From the IMG/VR virus record IMGVR_UViG_3300028829_007974, positions 1-40,840 of that record: a stretch of 40,840 nt of DNA, one strand, 5' to 3'. The stretch is from a virus. This document shows positions 31,957-40,429 of the stretch, piece after piece; positions within the stretch are counted from its first letter, which is position 1, and each line of letters opens with the position of its first letter. The notes beneath the pieces were generated by a model. That model saw only the letters and a list, made by a program, of their open reading frames with translations, was not told where the DNA came from and made no database searches. A program made the position numbers and the translations under genes.

Positions 31957-33162
31957 ATGACAATGCAGACCGATCTGCAGGCGGCTGTAGATAAGGCCAC
32001 GGCTGCCAGCGCCAAGCTACATGACGTCGTTCATGGCGATGACACTTCCACCGTCGCAACCGACTCTGGTTCGGTCAAAACGGTGGCCAAGGCGGTTGCC
32101 GACATCGAGGCCGATATTGATGCCAGCCGCATTGAGCTCGATCAAAAGGTTGCCGATGCTGCAGCCAGCGCCACGGCTTCTCAAGCCGCCAGAATTGCAT
32201 CGGAAACGGCTGAAACCGCATCAGAGACAGCCCAGTTAGGTGCCGAGATTGCCGAAGCCGGAGCGCTTGCTTCGGAGACAAACGCGAACGCGGCAAAAGC
32301 CGCTGCTGAAATAGCCCGCGATGCGGCCAGCGTCAGTGCCGGTCAGGCCGCGACAAGCCAGTCGGCGAGCGCTGCTTCAGAATCAGGCGCCGCTGCAAGT
32401 GCCCTGGCGGCTGTCACTTCCGAAAACAACGCCGCGACCAGCGACGGCATTGCAACCACAAAAGCCATAGAATCTTCCGCCAGCGCCGATGCTGCCGCCC
32501 TTTCCGCAACGGCCTCCGCCGCCAGCGCCTCAGAGGCCAGCGGTGCCGCCGCTTCCTTGAACCTGCCGACCGCGACTGGACAGGCGGGACAGTACCTTAG
32601 GCAAAAACAGGATGAAACGGGCCTTGAATATGCCCAGGTCGATCTTGCCAGCAGGGTAGACAAGACCGGCGATACCATGACGGGCGATCTGAACCTGCCC
32701 AACCTGGTCGCGACAGGTAATCTTCAGTCAGGGGCTGTCGGTGATAATGCCCGTAGCACTGGGTTCAAGATTGCTGACGGCACGGATATTGGTGAGCTTA
32801 ACCGGGTTAGCCAGTATTACGACGACCTTGCTGATAATTGCGCAGGCTATATTCCGACCGGCAATTGTAACTCTGATCTTCGGTGGACACCGCCCAATGG
32901 GGATTGGTGGAACTGGGGTCTTGGCTTCTCGCCCGCTAATCCCAACGGCTATGATTTTGCCGGAGGACAGACCATTGGTTACCAGGTCGTCCCGGTTGGC
33001 TTCGTCTACGGATCTTACAATCTCGCCGCCGATGAGATCGGTGGCGGCGAATACCGCCGGGATTACAACAACTGCAATTGCGGCGGCTTTAATTGTTACT
33101 CGAACTGCAATTGTAACTGTAACTGCAACTGTGCCTGCGACTGCAATTGCGGCGACGCCTGA
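31957..33162 (+). CDS. Tail fibre with Cys/Asn-rich C-terminus, candidate maturase substrate
   Basis: This 401-residue protein starts at the ATG with TAGGAGAA upstream. Residues about 60-210 are Ala/Ser/Glu-rich with repeated ASET and AA patterns, like trimeric fibre shafts. VDKTGDTMTGDLNLPNL (about 235-252) is a motif common in tail fibres. Then comes a Gly/Trp/Asn-rich domain (WTPPNGDWWNWGLGF). Residues 373-398 hold 11 cysteines: C373, 375, 380, and 384 to 398 at every second place, alternating mostly with Asn. Codons for Cys (TGC/TGT) and Asn (AAC/AAT) vary along the run, so the protein sequence is kept, not a DNA slip product. Two radical SAM genes lie downstream in the same string. A metal-binding tail is the alternative. 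Confidence 0.85.
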   Translation: MTMQTDLQAAVDKATAASAKLHDVVHGDDTSTVATDSGSVKTVAKAVADIEADIDASRIELDQKVADAAASATASQAARIASETAETASETAQLGAEIAEAGALASETNANAAKAAAEIARDAASVSAGQAATSQSASAASESGAAASALAAVTSENNAATSDGIATTKAIESSASADAAALSATASAASASEASGAAASLNLPTATGQAGQYLRQKQDETGLEYAQVDLASRVDKTGDTMTGDLNLPNLVATGNLQSGAVGDNARSTGFKIADGTDIGELNRVSQYYDDLADNCAGYIPTGNCNSDLRWTPPNGDWWNWGLGFSPANPNGYDFAGGQTIGYQVVPVGFVYGSYNLAADEIGGGEYRRDYNNCNCGGFNCYSNCNCNCNCNCACDCNCGDA

Positions 33163-33174
33163 GGAGTTCTCTCG

Positions 33175-34065
33175 ATGATCCAACCTTTTACGCGGCACTT
33201 CCCAGGATTAGGCGTGCCGGTTCTTCTATCTGTCCTTCGCGATCAGCGTCAGGTAACTCTCAGAACATTCCGGCAAGTCGCAAATGCTAACGCCCTAAAG
33301 GACGGTACCCGCACGGCTGACCCAAAAGAAATCACCGAACGCCTTGTTCGCCATGCGGCGTCCGATGCCGATTGGGAATACCGCTCAAAGTTGATTGACG
33401 GCGCAATCCTTGATCAGCGTTTCGCAGACAGGACCTACGAGCCTCTTGGCGGTGTCTGCCTGGATCTGGATTCAGCTCTCGGCATTGCCGAATGGAGCGA
33501 TTACGCAAACTGGGTATTCCCACTGGATCAGCAAGGAGCGCCGGGAACGCCTTTTAACCGTTATATAGAAACGACCAACACCAAGGCTCGCACTCCGCGC
33601 CTTCTTCAATTGAAGAAAGTTAACTGCGCCCTGCAGATTTATGTGCCTTTTGGATCCTGTGATTTTGCAAATTGCAGCTTCAGCATCGCGCTTCACCCTG
33701 ACTTCGGAATGATTGGCAATCTTGATCCAGGAGCCAAAGTTACCTTTGCCGAAGTGCTCAAAGGCGCATCCCGGGCCTTCCCCAAACTCGCGATCTCGGG
33801 GCCCACAGAAGTAACAGCTGATGGAAGCGCCTTGCTGACACTATCGCTCAAAACCATAAGCGGCACCCTGATCAGAGATGCCATGCCACAGGTCTATATT
33901 GAGCAGACCGCAGGATATCTGCCCAAAAGCCGATTGGTGCCACAGGATGGAAAAGCTCAGTTCAAGGTGATGGCGCTCGGCCTTGAGGTCGGCGACAGCA
34001 TTAGGGTCAAGGCCGGGTTCCGACATTACGGCGGGCTCGCCGATCATACGCTCCGGGTTGTCTGA
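33175..34065 (+). CDS. Unknown protein between fibre and radical SAM genes, Ig-like C-terminus
   Basis: This 296-residue protein follows the fibre by 12 bases with GGAG before the ATG, and its stop overlaps the first radical SAM gene (TGATG). I do not recognise the N-terminal 180 residues, which include GGVCLDLDSALGIAEWSDYANWVF and CALQIYVPFGSCDFANCSF. Residues about 195-296 look like a bacterial Ig-like/invasin fold (LAISGPTEVTADGSALLTLSL; GDSIRVKAGF). There are four cysteines in all. It may be a fibre-associated adhesin or a substrate-presenting partner for the enzymes. No RiPP recognition element could be made out by eye. Confidence 0.75.
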   Translation: MIQPFTRHFPGLGVPVLLSVLRDQRQVTLRTFRQVANANALKDGTRTADPKEITERLVRHAASDADWEYRSKLIDGAILDQRFADRTYEPLGGVCLDLDSALGIAEWSDYANWVFPLDQQGAPGTPFNRYIETTNTKARTPRLLQLKKVNCALQIYVPFGSCDFANCSFSIALHPDFGMIGNLDPGAKVTFAEVLKGASRAFPKLAISGPTEVTADGSALLTLSLKTISGTLIRDAMPQVYIEQTAGYLPKSRLVPQDGKAQFKVMALGLEVGDSIRVKAGFRHYGGLADHTLRVV

Positions 34066-35081
34066 TGCTTAACGTTTTTCTGGGGTACGCCTGTAATTTC
34101 AAGTGCGGTTATTGTCTGCAATCGCCGGGGTCGCCACCGGCACGGAATAAACAAGACGACGTGGAGAAATTCGTCGATGAGGTCGTTCCTTTTCTGCAAA
34201 AGAACGGCATCGACGAGATCGCCTACTGGGGCGGCGAGCCACTTCTTTACTGGCCTCAGATCGAGATCATTCATGAGGAATTATTGCGTGCTGGTTTGAC
34301 ATTCCAGTTCGTCAAATTCGTCACCAACGGCTCGCTTCTTGATGATCATTATGTTGAAACACTGAACCGCTGGGGAGCCTATGTCGTCGTCAGCAGGCAT
34401 AATGTGGAGAGTGAGCCAAGCTGGAACAATGTTGCAAAATTACGCCGCTCCAGCGTCTCGTTCCTGTTTACTCATAAAGAGTTATACGCATGGCCATGGT
34501 TCCATGCCTTGGACACGTTGGAGCAGCGTTGGGGACGGCCATTCTTTCCCTACGTTCACTGGGTGCGGGCGACAGCGGGGTGCGCTTCGGGGTTCTATCT
34601 GACCCACAATGACCTTGATCATCATGTTCCCCATCTCTGGGAACTGGCGGAACGGCGCTTGGCTGGAGACCGGTATGCACGGTCCATGTTCGAAGGGCAT
34701 CTTCGTGACTGGCAACGGGATCTGGTTCCCGGCGGCGACGGCATTCCCATGTGCCATGGCGACCATCATATCTCGGTTGATCTTGCCGGCAACCGGTATG
34801 GCTGTCATCACTCGGCCCGGAGTGAACTCAGGACCGGTAGTATCTTCGGCTCAGAAGAAGCGACACCGGAAACAAAGCGTGCAATTGCGCATGTCGAGAA
34901 ATTCGTAAAGAGCGGCGAGTGCATGACTTGCCCCATACGGTCCTGGTGCCGGGGTAACTGCCATCTCTCCGACACTCATGATGTCGACTGCCGCCTCGCC
35001 AAGGAAAAACACAAATTACTCGCCTGGATCGACGCCCAGGAAAGCGGCTCCAACGACCGAAACTCCATAAAGGTTCCCTGA
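34065..35081 (+). CDS. Radical SAM/SPASM enzyme 1
   Basis: This 338-residue enzyme has the radical SAM motif at the very N-terminus, C10-NFK-C14-GY-C17, binding the [4Fe-4S] cluster that cleaves S-adenosylmethionine. YWGGEPLLYW is the SAM-binding GGE motif, and FVTNGSLL follows. The C-terminal SPASM domain is complete: C before ISVDLAGNRYGC (the GX4C motif), then CMTCPIRSWCRGNC (CX2CX5CX3C) and a last C nine residues on, enough for two auxiliary clusters. SPASM enzymes typically modify peptides or proteins. It is coupled to the gene before it and three bases from the next enzyme. Likely substrate: the fibre tail. The product is unknown. Confidence 0.93.
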   Translation: MLNVFLGYACNFKCGYCLQSPGSPPARNKQDDVEKFVDEVVPFLQKNGIDEIAYWGGEPLLYWPQIEIIHEELLRAGLTFQFVKFVTNGSLLDDHYVETLNRWGAYVVVSRHNVESEPSWNNVAKLRRSSVSFLFTHKELYAWPWFHALDTLEQRWGRPFFPYVHWVRATAGCASGFYLTHNDLDHHVPHLWELAERRLAGDRYARSMFEGHLRDWQRDLVPGGDGIPMCHGDHHISVDLAGNRYGCHHSARSELRTGSIFGSEEATPETKRAIAHVEKFVKSGECMTCPIRSWCRGNCHLSDTHDVDCRLAKEKHKLLAWIDAQESGSNDRNSIKVP

Positions 35082-35084
35082 CCC

Positions 35085-36461
35085 ATGACCGATAATCTCC
35101 AATACCGCCTCACCATGCGGGGGCGGAACGGCTACCTGCGCCATTTACTCTACCGGCCTCACGAGTCACGACTGAACTGGGAGGATAACGGCGAGCGCGT
35201 TTCTCTGAATGCGGTCAGTATGGGATATAAAGACCGGGACCGCACTTGGAAACCGGCGTTCCCGATGAGCCCGGAGAACCCGGCCCGTAAATCGAGGGCC
35301 GTGCGCACCCTCAAAATCCAGATGGGCCTCAAGTGCAACTTCTCATGCGCTTATTGCAACCAGGCGAGCCAAGGAGGGCAAGCCAACGGCAACGTCGCAG
35401 ATGCCAAGGCGTTTCTGGAAAACCTTCCGGACTGGCTTCATGCGGATCCAGACAATCTCCGGGTTGAGTTCTGGGGCGGTGAGCCGTTTGTTTATTGGAA
35501 AGCGCTCAAAGTTCTGGGCGATGGATTGCGGGAAAGATTACCCAAGGCACAATTTAACATCATCACCAATGGCTCGCTGCTCGACAACGACAAAATCAAT
35601 TGGCTGGATGAACTGGAGTTTGGCGTCAGCATCAGTCACGACGGTCCTGCCCATAAAGCCACACGCGGTCCCGACCCGCTGGAAGTCCCGGCAACGCGGC
35701 AAACCATCCGTAAGCTTTATGATCGGCTGTTTCCCAAGGGTAAGATTGGATTCGGCTGTGTGCTGACCAAGGACAATCGGTCCCTTGTGGCTGTCCGTGA
35801 ATACATCGGAGAAAGGCTCGGCATTCCGGCCCATGATATCCCGTTGTCGACTGAAGAAATCCTGCTTCCCTATGATCAGGGCGGCATGGCGTTATCACCC
35901 TCGACGGATGAAGAGCACGAGCAGTTCCTAACTGACGTATTTTGGGAGGCCGTTCGTGGCGGTTCCATGCCGGTGGGTGCTGTTCGCGGAAAATGCGAGG
36001 ATTTTTACAGGTCCCTGGCCCAAGGCCGCCCAACCCGAACACTCGGCCAGAAATGCGGCATGGACAAGCCCGAGCATCTGGCCGTCGATCTAAAGGGCAA
36101 TGTGCTCACCTGCCAGAACACCAGTGCCACCATGAGGCATGGTATAGGCAGTGTTGAAGCCTTCGATGATATTCGCCTGACCACGTCGCGGCATTGGTCA
36201 ACACGGCCCGAATGCAACCGTTGTCCCGTTGTCCAGCTTTGCAAAGGCTCCTGTATGTTCCTGGAGGGCGATCTGTGGGATCAGGCTTGTGACAATAGCT
36301 ACACCTGGAACCTCTCCATGTTGGCGGTCGCGCTCTATTGGTTGACCCGACTGGTGCTGGTCGAAATTGAGGGGCCATCGCGACGTCCGGGTTTGCCGAA
36401 CAAAATGTCGGTCATTGCGTTAACGGACTTGCAGGATGGTGCCGGAGGCCCTGATGCCTGA
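35085..36461 (+). CDS. Radical SAM/SPASM enzyme 2
   Basis: This 458-residue enzyme is distinct from its neighbour. About 80 residues precede the radical SAM motif C84-NFS-C88-AY-C91 and may bind substrate (RGRNGYLRHLLYRPHESRL). FWGGEPFVYW is the GGE motif and IITNGSLL follows, then VSISHDGP. SPASM: C before GMDKPEHLAVDLKGNVLTC (GX4C), then CNRCPVVQLCKGSC (CX2CX5CX3C) and C 12 residues later. A hydrophobic stretch near residue 413 (MLAVALYWLTRLVLVEI) follows. Two SPASM enzymes with a dipeptide-repeat target recall the His-Xaa-Ser (Hxs) systems. Its stop overlaps the DUF1833 start by 8 bases, so the block is embedded in the tail operon. Confidence 0.93.
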   Translation: MTDNLQYRLTMRGRNGYLRHLLYRPHESRLNWEDNGERVSLNAVSMGYKDRDRTWKPAFPMSPENPARKSRAVRTLKIQMGLKCNFSCAYCNQASQGGQANGNVADAKAFLENLPDWLHADPDNLRVEFWGGEPFVYWKALKVLGDGLRERLPKAQFNIITNGSLLDNDKINWLDELEFGVSISHDGPAHKATRGPDPLEVPATRQTIRKLYDRLFPKGKIGFGCVLTKDNRSLVAVREYIGERLGIPAHDIPLSTEEILLPYDQGGMALSPSTDEEHEQFLTDVFWEAVRGGSMPVGAVRGKCEDFYRSLAQGRPTRTLGQKCGMDKPEHLAVDLKGNVLTCQNTSATMRHGIGSVEAFDDIRLTTSRHWSTRPECNRCPVVQLCKGSCMFLEGDLWDQACDNSYTWNLSMLAVALYWLTRLVLVEIEGPSRRPGLPNKMSVIALTDLQDGAGGPDA

Positions 36462-36996
36462 TCCGGCTCTTTCTCAGGCAATCAAGGAGGCTTACGCTGC
36501 CGCTCCGTCCGACGTGGTGATCCTGCATACGCTGGAACTGCGGCATCCGGCCTTTGTTGATGACGATGGCATTGTCACTGCCATCCGGGTGGTGCGAGAT
36601 CATGTAAATATGGCTGTTCGGTTGGAATCAGGTGCTCCATTGGATGGAGGAGCCATGGTGACGTTTGTGGCGCTGGCGTTTGATCTGTCATTGCCACCCA
36701 TCGACACCGCTCCCGTGCCGGAGATCACGGTGACGCTGGATAACGTGTCTCGTGAAATTGTCCGGCATCTGGATGCGGCGGTGGCAACACAGGACAAAAT
36801 TGAGATTACCTATCGACCTTATCTATCCACTGATCTGGAGGGGCCGCAGATGGATCCGCCGATCACCCTGGTTCTGACCGAGGTCGAGGCAAACGCGCTG
36901 CAGATTACTGGCCGGGCTCGGATGCTCGATATCGGCAACAAAGCGTTTCCGGCGGAGATCTATACGGCGAAGCGGTTTCCAGGGTTAGCGAGATAA
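36454..36996 (+). CDS. DUF1833 tail protein
   Basis: This 180-residue protein starts at the ATG with GGAGG about 7 bases upstream, overlapping the radical SAM gene. It matches DUF1833: PDVVILHTLEL-type strand (SDVVILHTLELRHPAF), IRVVRDHVNMAVRL, MVTFVALAFDLSLPP and DNVSREIVRHLDAA. DUF1833 proteins lie in the tail-tip region between the distal tail and NlpC/P60 genes, equivalent to lambda L. It marks the return to the normal tail order after the inserted fibre/enzyme block. Confidence 0.9.
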   Translation: MPDPALSQAIKEAYAAAPSDVVILHTLELRHPAFVDDDGIVTAIRVVRDHVNMAVRLESGAPLDGGAMVTFVALAFDLSLPPIDTAPVPEITVTLDNVSREIVRHLDAAVATQDKIEITYRPYLSTDLEGPQMDPPITLVLTEVEANALQITGRARMLDIGNKAFPAEIYTAKRFPGLAR

Positions 36997-36999
36997 ATC

Positions 37000-37395
37000 A
37001 TGCATTGGGCAGAAACGTATATTGGCATTCCTTGGTCGGCGACAGGGGAAGGACCGGACAACTATCACTGCTGGGCCTTTGTTCGCCATATCCAGAAAGA
37101 GCACTTTGGACGAACTTTGCCGGGCATTCCCAATCCCGAAGATGTCCTCGCTATTGCTCGCGGGTTCAGGGATCACCCAGAACGGCGGCGTTGGAAATTG
37201 GCAAAGGAGGCATTCGCAGGCGATTGCGTGCTTATGCGCCAGGCTCGCTATCCAATTCATGTGGGCATTTGGCTTGATGTTGATAATGGCGGTGTTTTGC
37301 ATTGCTCCCAAGACGCTGGGGCGGCGTTTCAAACTTTAAATTCTCTGTCTTTGAACGGCTGGGCCGTCGAAGGCTTTTACAGGTTTACCGGATAA
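37000..37395 (+). CDS. NlpC/P60-family tail peptidase
   Basis: This 131-residue protein is a tail-tip peptidoglycan hydrolase of the NlpC/P60 type, equivalent to lambda gpK's C-terminal part. Catalytic cysteine is in DNYHCWAFVRHIQ and histidine in YPIHVGIWLD. It begins four bases after the DUF1833 stop and overlaps the J start by one base (TAATG). It probably helps DNA cross the cell wall at infection. It lacks the JAB domain that lambda gpK carries. Confidence 0.9.
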   Translation: MHWAETYIGIPWSATGEGPDNYHCWAFVRHIQKEHFGRTLPGIPNPEDVLAIARGFRDHPERRRWKLAKEAFAGDCVLMRQARYPIHVGIWLDVDNGGVLHCSQDAGAAFQTLNSLSLNGWAVEGFYRFTG

Positions 37396-39335
37396 TGCTG
37401 GCTTGCGTCTTCATGATAAATAACCCGTTCCAACCGGGGCGGAGCCGAGAAGCCTTGCCCGTGGCACAGTCGGTATCTGTGCGGGGATGGTTGGATGGTG
37501 AGGGCATCGATGAATTCGACCGCCCGACAATTTGCCTGCACAATGGACGGGCCTTATTGCGGGCTGACTGGAATTCCACCCTCATCAACGAGGGGGATGT
37601 GGTCACCTTTGTAGCATTGCCCCATGGCGGTGGTGGTGGGGGCGGCAAAAACCCTCTTAAAACGGTTCTCTCCATTGCTTTGATGGTGGCAGCACCCGCC
37701 TTGGGTGGTCCGCTTGCGGGGTCCATGGGACTGACCGGTAGCCTGTTTGCCGGAACGGCCTTTGAAATTGGCTGGGGTACGGTTCTGGGCGGTGTTGTGT
37801 CTCTGGCCGGATCGGCCTTAATCAATGCCGTTATTCCGTCGCCACGCACATCTGTTCCAAGTACGAACTTCAGCTCTGTTGGATCACCTCCAGCACCGAG
37901 CCCTACTTATTCGTTATCGGCACAAGGCAATGAAGCCCGGTTGGGTCAACCCATCCCGGTTCTCTATGGTCGGCACCTGATTTATCCGGATTTGGCCTCC
38001 CATCCCTATCAGGAGTTTCTGGGCAATGAGCAGTACATGTTCCAACTGCATGTCATTGGCCAGGGGGAATATGATCTGGAACAGGTGCGCATTGAAGACA
38101 CACCCATTTCCTCATTTGAAGAAGTGCAAACTGAGGTCGTTGGCCCAGGCGGCAGCGTCACCTTGTTTGAGACCGACGTGGTCACCGCGCCCGAAGTGGC
38201 AGGACAGGAATTGCTCAGCTCCGCTGATGGTGGTGGCTGGATTGGTCCGTTTACGGCCAACCCGGCGGCGACACAGGCAGGAAGCCTTGATATTGATGTG
38301 ATCTTCCCGCGAGGTCTCTATTACGCCAATGATGCGGGTGGGCTTGATACACGTAGTCTTCAATGGAAAGTCCAGGCCAGAAGCATTGATGACGATGGCA
38401 TTGCGGTTGGTAGTTGGGTGACCTTGGGCAGCGAGAGTTATTCTGCGGCCACCAATACGGCGCAACGCCAAAGTTTTAAGTACACTGTTACGCCGGGTCG
38501 ATATGAAGTGCGCTTGCAACGGTTAGATACTAAAGACTCCTCGTCTCGCGCCGGTCATGAAATCCGCTGGGGTGCGCTTAGGTCCTATTTGGACGGCGCG
38601 CCTGATTTTGGCGACGTGACTTTGTTGGCAGTTAAGATGCGGGCCACCGATAATCTGTCGCAACGCTCATCCCGCATGATCAACTGTATTGTCACCCGCA
38701 GGCTTCCTGTCTGGAACTCTGTAACCGGGTGGAGCGCGCCGGTGCCCACACGTTCCATTGCCTGGGCCTTTGCCGATGCTTGCCGATCCCAATATGGTGC
38801 CAAGCTGGCAGATGCCAGAATTGACCTGAATGCCTTGGTCGCACTTGATCAAACTTGGGCTGATCGTGGTGACGAGTTTAGCGGCATCTTCGATAGCTCC
38901 ATGACCGTGTGGGAGGCGCTTAATCGTATCGCCCGCTGTGGTCGCGCCGTGCCAGTGCTTCAAGGGGGTGTCGTTCGCATCTTCCGAGACGCGGTTCAAA
39001 CATTGCCCATAGCCATGTTCGGCCCCCGCAACATCGTTAAAGGATCGTTCAAAATCCAGTACATCATGCCGGGCGAGGAAACGGCAGACTCTGTGACGGT
39101 CACCTTCTTTAATGCCCGCACATGGAAGCCAGATGAAGTCACGGCGGCATTGTCTGACAGCGCCATTGAGAAACCAGCCAAGGTTTCGTTGTTCGGCTGC
39201 ACCGGAGAGGCTCAGGCCCAACGGGAAGGTCTCTACATGGCCGGACAACCGGTATCGACGCAAGTTGGTCTCCTGGTCAACGGAACTCGAAGGGATGATC
39301 CCCACCTATGGCGACCTGGTTGTGATCACCCATGA
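37395..39335 (+). pseudogene. Tail-tip/host-specificity protein J-like, frame 1 (frame disrupted)
   Basis: The frame starts at the ATG in the NlpC/P60 stop (37395). It begins MINNPFQPGRSREALPV, REWL-like RGWLDG, PTICLHNGRALLRADW and a GGGGGGGKNPL run before hydrophobic segments, the usual start of gpJ-like proteins in these phages. Hub-type domains follow (GQPIPVLYGRHLIYPD; WEALNRIARCGRAVPVLQGG). Near 39237-39243 the match moves to the +1 frame: frame 1 reads GLYMAGQPVSTQ and soon stops, while the expected NRYRRKLVSWSTELEG is in frame 2. One extra base (or a loss of two) explains it. It is a mutation, a sequence error or, less likely, a programmed shift. Confidence 0.8.
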
Positions 39336-39711
39336 TATGCCGCACTGGGGACAGGGTGGAGAAGTGGTGGACTGGGATGACCAGGCACAAATAATGACGC
39401 TTTCAGAGCCGGTTGTCTTGGAGCCAAACACCAGTCATTACATTGCCCTACGTCGCCGTGACGGGTCTCTTTCCGGACCGTTTGCCGTGGAAGCTGTGGT
39501 TGGGAATGACGCCCAGGTCCATCTGCTGGAGGCGATTGAGATCACCCCCTATACCGACACATCGGAAGAGCGCACACATTTTGCCTTCGGCATGGGCGAT
39601 GCCTGGGGCACCAAGGCCCGGGTCATTGCCGTCAAACCCCGTGGTGAGCATGTGGAAATTACCGCCGTTGCTGAGGACGTTCGCGTTCATGAAGCTGATC
39701 TCGCCGCCTGA
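39238..39711 (+). pseudogene. J-like tail-tip protein, C-terminal part in the +1 frame
   Basis: This frame continues the J-like protein: DNRYRRKLVSWSTELEGM, PTYGDLVVITHDMPHWGQGG and LEPNTSHYIALRRRDGSLSGPF, ending near HEADLAA. These match the middle/end of gpJ-like proteins, which run directly on from the segment encoded in frame 1. The frame is open further left (from 39112) but only as a shadow. An ATG at 39293 has GAAGGG just before it, so a separate short product is possible though unlikely. Without a repair the tail tip would not be assembled. Confidence 0.75.
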
Positions 39712-39740
39712 TTAATTTCTCAATTTAAAGGAATAAAATA

Positions 39741-40031
39741 ATGAACCGACCGTCCATGGAGGACGGGCATGTCCGCATGCCCGAAGAGGAGTTTGAAGAA
39801 CTCTTGGAACTGGCCGCCGAGCGAGGGGCCAAACGAGCCCTTGCCAACGTTGGCCTGGTTGATGAGCACGCCGCCAATGACATTCGCGATTTGCGCTCCC
39901 TGTTGGGGGCGCTGCGTGTTGCCAAGCACACTGCCTGGTCGACCGTCATCAGGTTGATCACCACTGGGTTGATTCTGGCCCTCATGGCTGGCGTTGCCAT
40001 TAAGCTCAAACTGTTTGGAGGGATGCCGTGA
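39741..40031 (+). CDS. Small membrane protein resembling DUF6127
   Basis: This 96-residue protein begins MNRPSMEDGHVRMPEEEFEE, has a helical middle (LLELAAERGAKRALANVGL; DIRDLRSLLGALRVAKHTAW) and one C-terminal membrane segment (LITTGLILALMAGVAI). The pattern fits DUF6127, a family found next to phage lysis genes. AAAGGAATAAAATA gives the ribosome site. It may help holin action, but this is from context. Confidence 0.8.
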   Translation: MNRPSMEDGHVRMPEEEFEELLELAAERGAKRALANVGLVDEHAANDIRDLRSLLGALRVAKHTAWSTVIRLITTGLILALMAGVAIKLKLFGGMP

Positions 40032-40426
40032 TGCCAAATTTTTCTGAGAAATCCCTGAACCGGCTTGCCACCTGCGATGGCCGCTTGAAACGTGTGTTTC
40101 AACAGGTCGTTCAAGATTTTGACTGTTCAATCATCGAAGGGCATCGCGACAAGGATCGCCAAAACCAGATGGTCGCCGAAGGTAAAAGTCGGGTTCTCTG
40201 GCCGGATGGCAAGCACAATACCGTGCCGTCTCTCGCGGTCGATGTGACGCCTTATCCCATCAAATGGGATGACCGGGAACGCCAGACATTGTTCGCGGGG
40301 TATGTCCTCGCCACTGCCAGGGCCACGGGCGTGACACTGCGCTGGGGCGGTGACTGGGACCGGGACACCGAGGTCAGAGACAACAGTTTCGACGACCTCG
40401 TCCATTTTGAAATCGTGGAGGACTGA
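40031..40426 (+). CDS. Endolysin, M15-family peptidase
   Basis: This 131-residue enzyme (or 132 if GTG at 40028 is used) should cut peptidoglycan cross-links or stems at lysis. Zinc ligands are visible in order: H in SIIEGHRDKDRQN-type entry, SLAVDVTPYP (D), and H in DLVHFEI, with LRWGGDWDRD between, as in L-Ala-D-Glu endopeptidases of phages T5 and relatives. There is no signal peptide, so it needs the holin encoded next. The start overlaps the gene before. Confidence 0.9.
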   Translation: MPNFSEKSLNRLATCDGRLKRVFQQVVQDFDCSIIEGHRDKDRQNQMVAEGKSRVLWPDGKHNTVPSLAVDVTPYPIKWDDRERQTLFAGYVLATARATGVTLRWGGDWDRDTEVRDNSFDDLVHFEIVED

Positions 40427-40429
40427 GAC

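Noticed and set aside
31957-33162. Diversity-generating retroelement acting on the tail fibre
   Set aside because: No reverse transcriptase, template repeat or accessory gene is visible in the window, and the Asn/Cys tract does not show adenine-site variability between two repeats.
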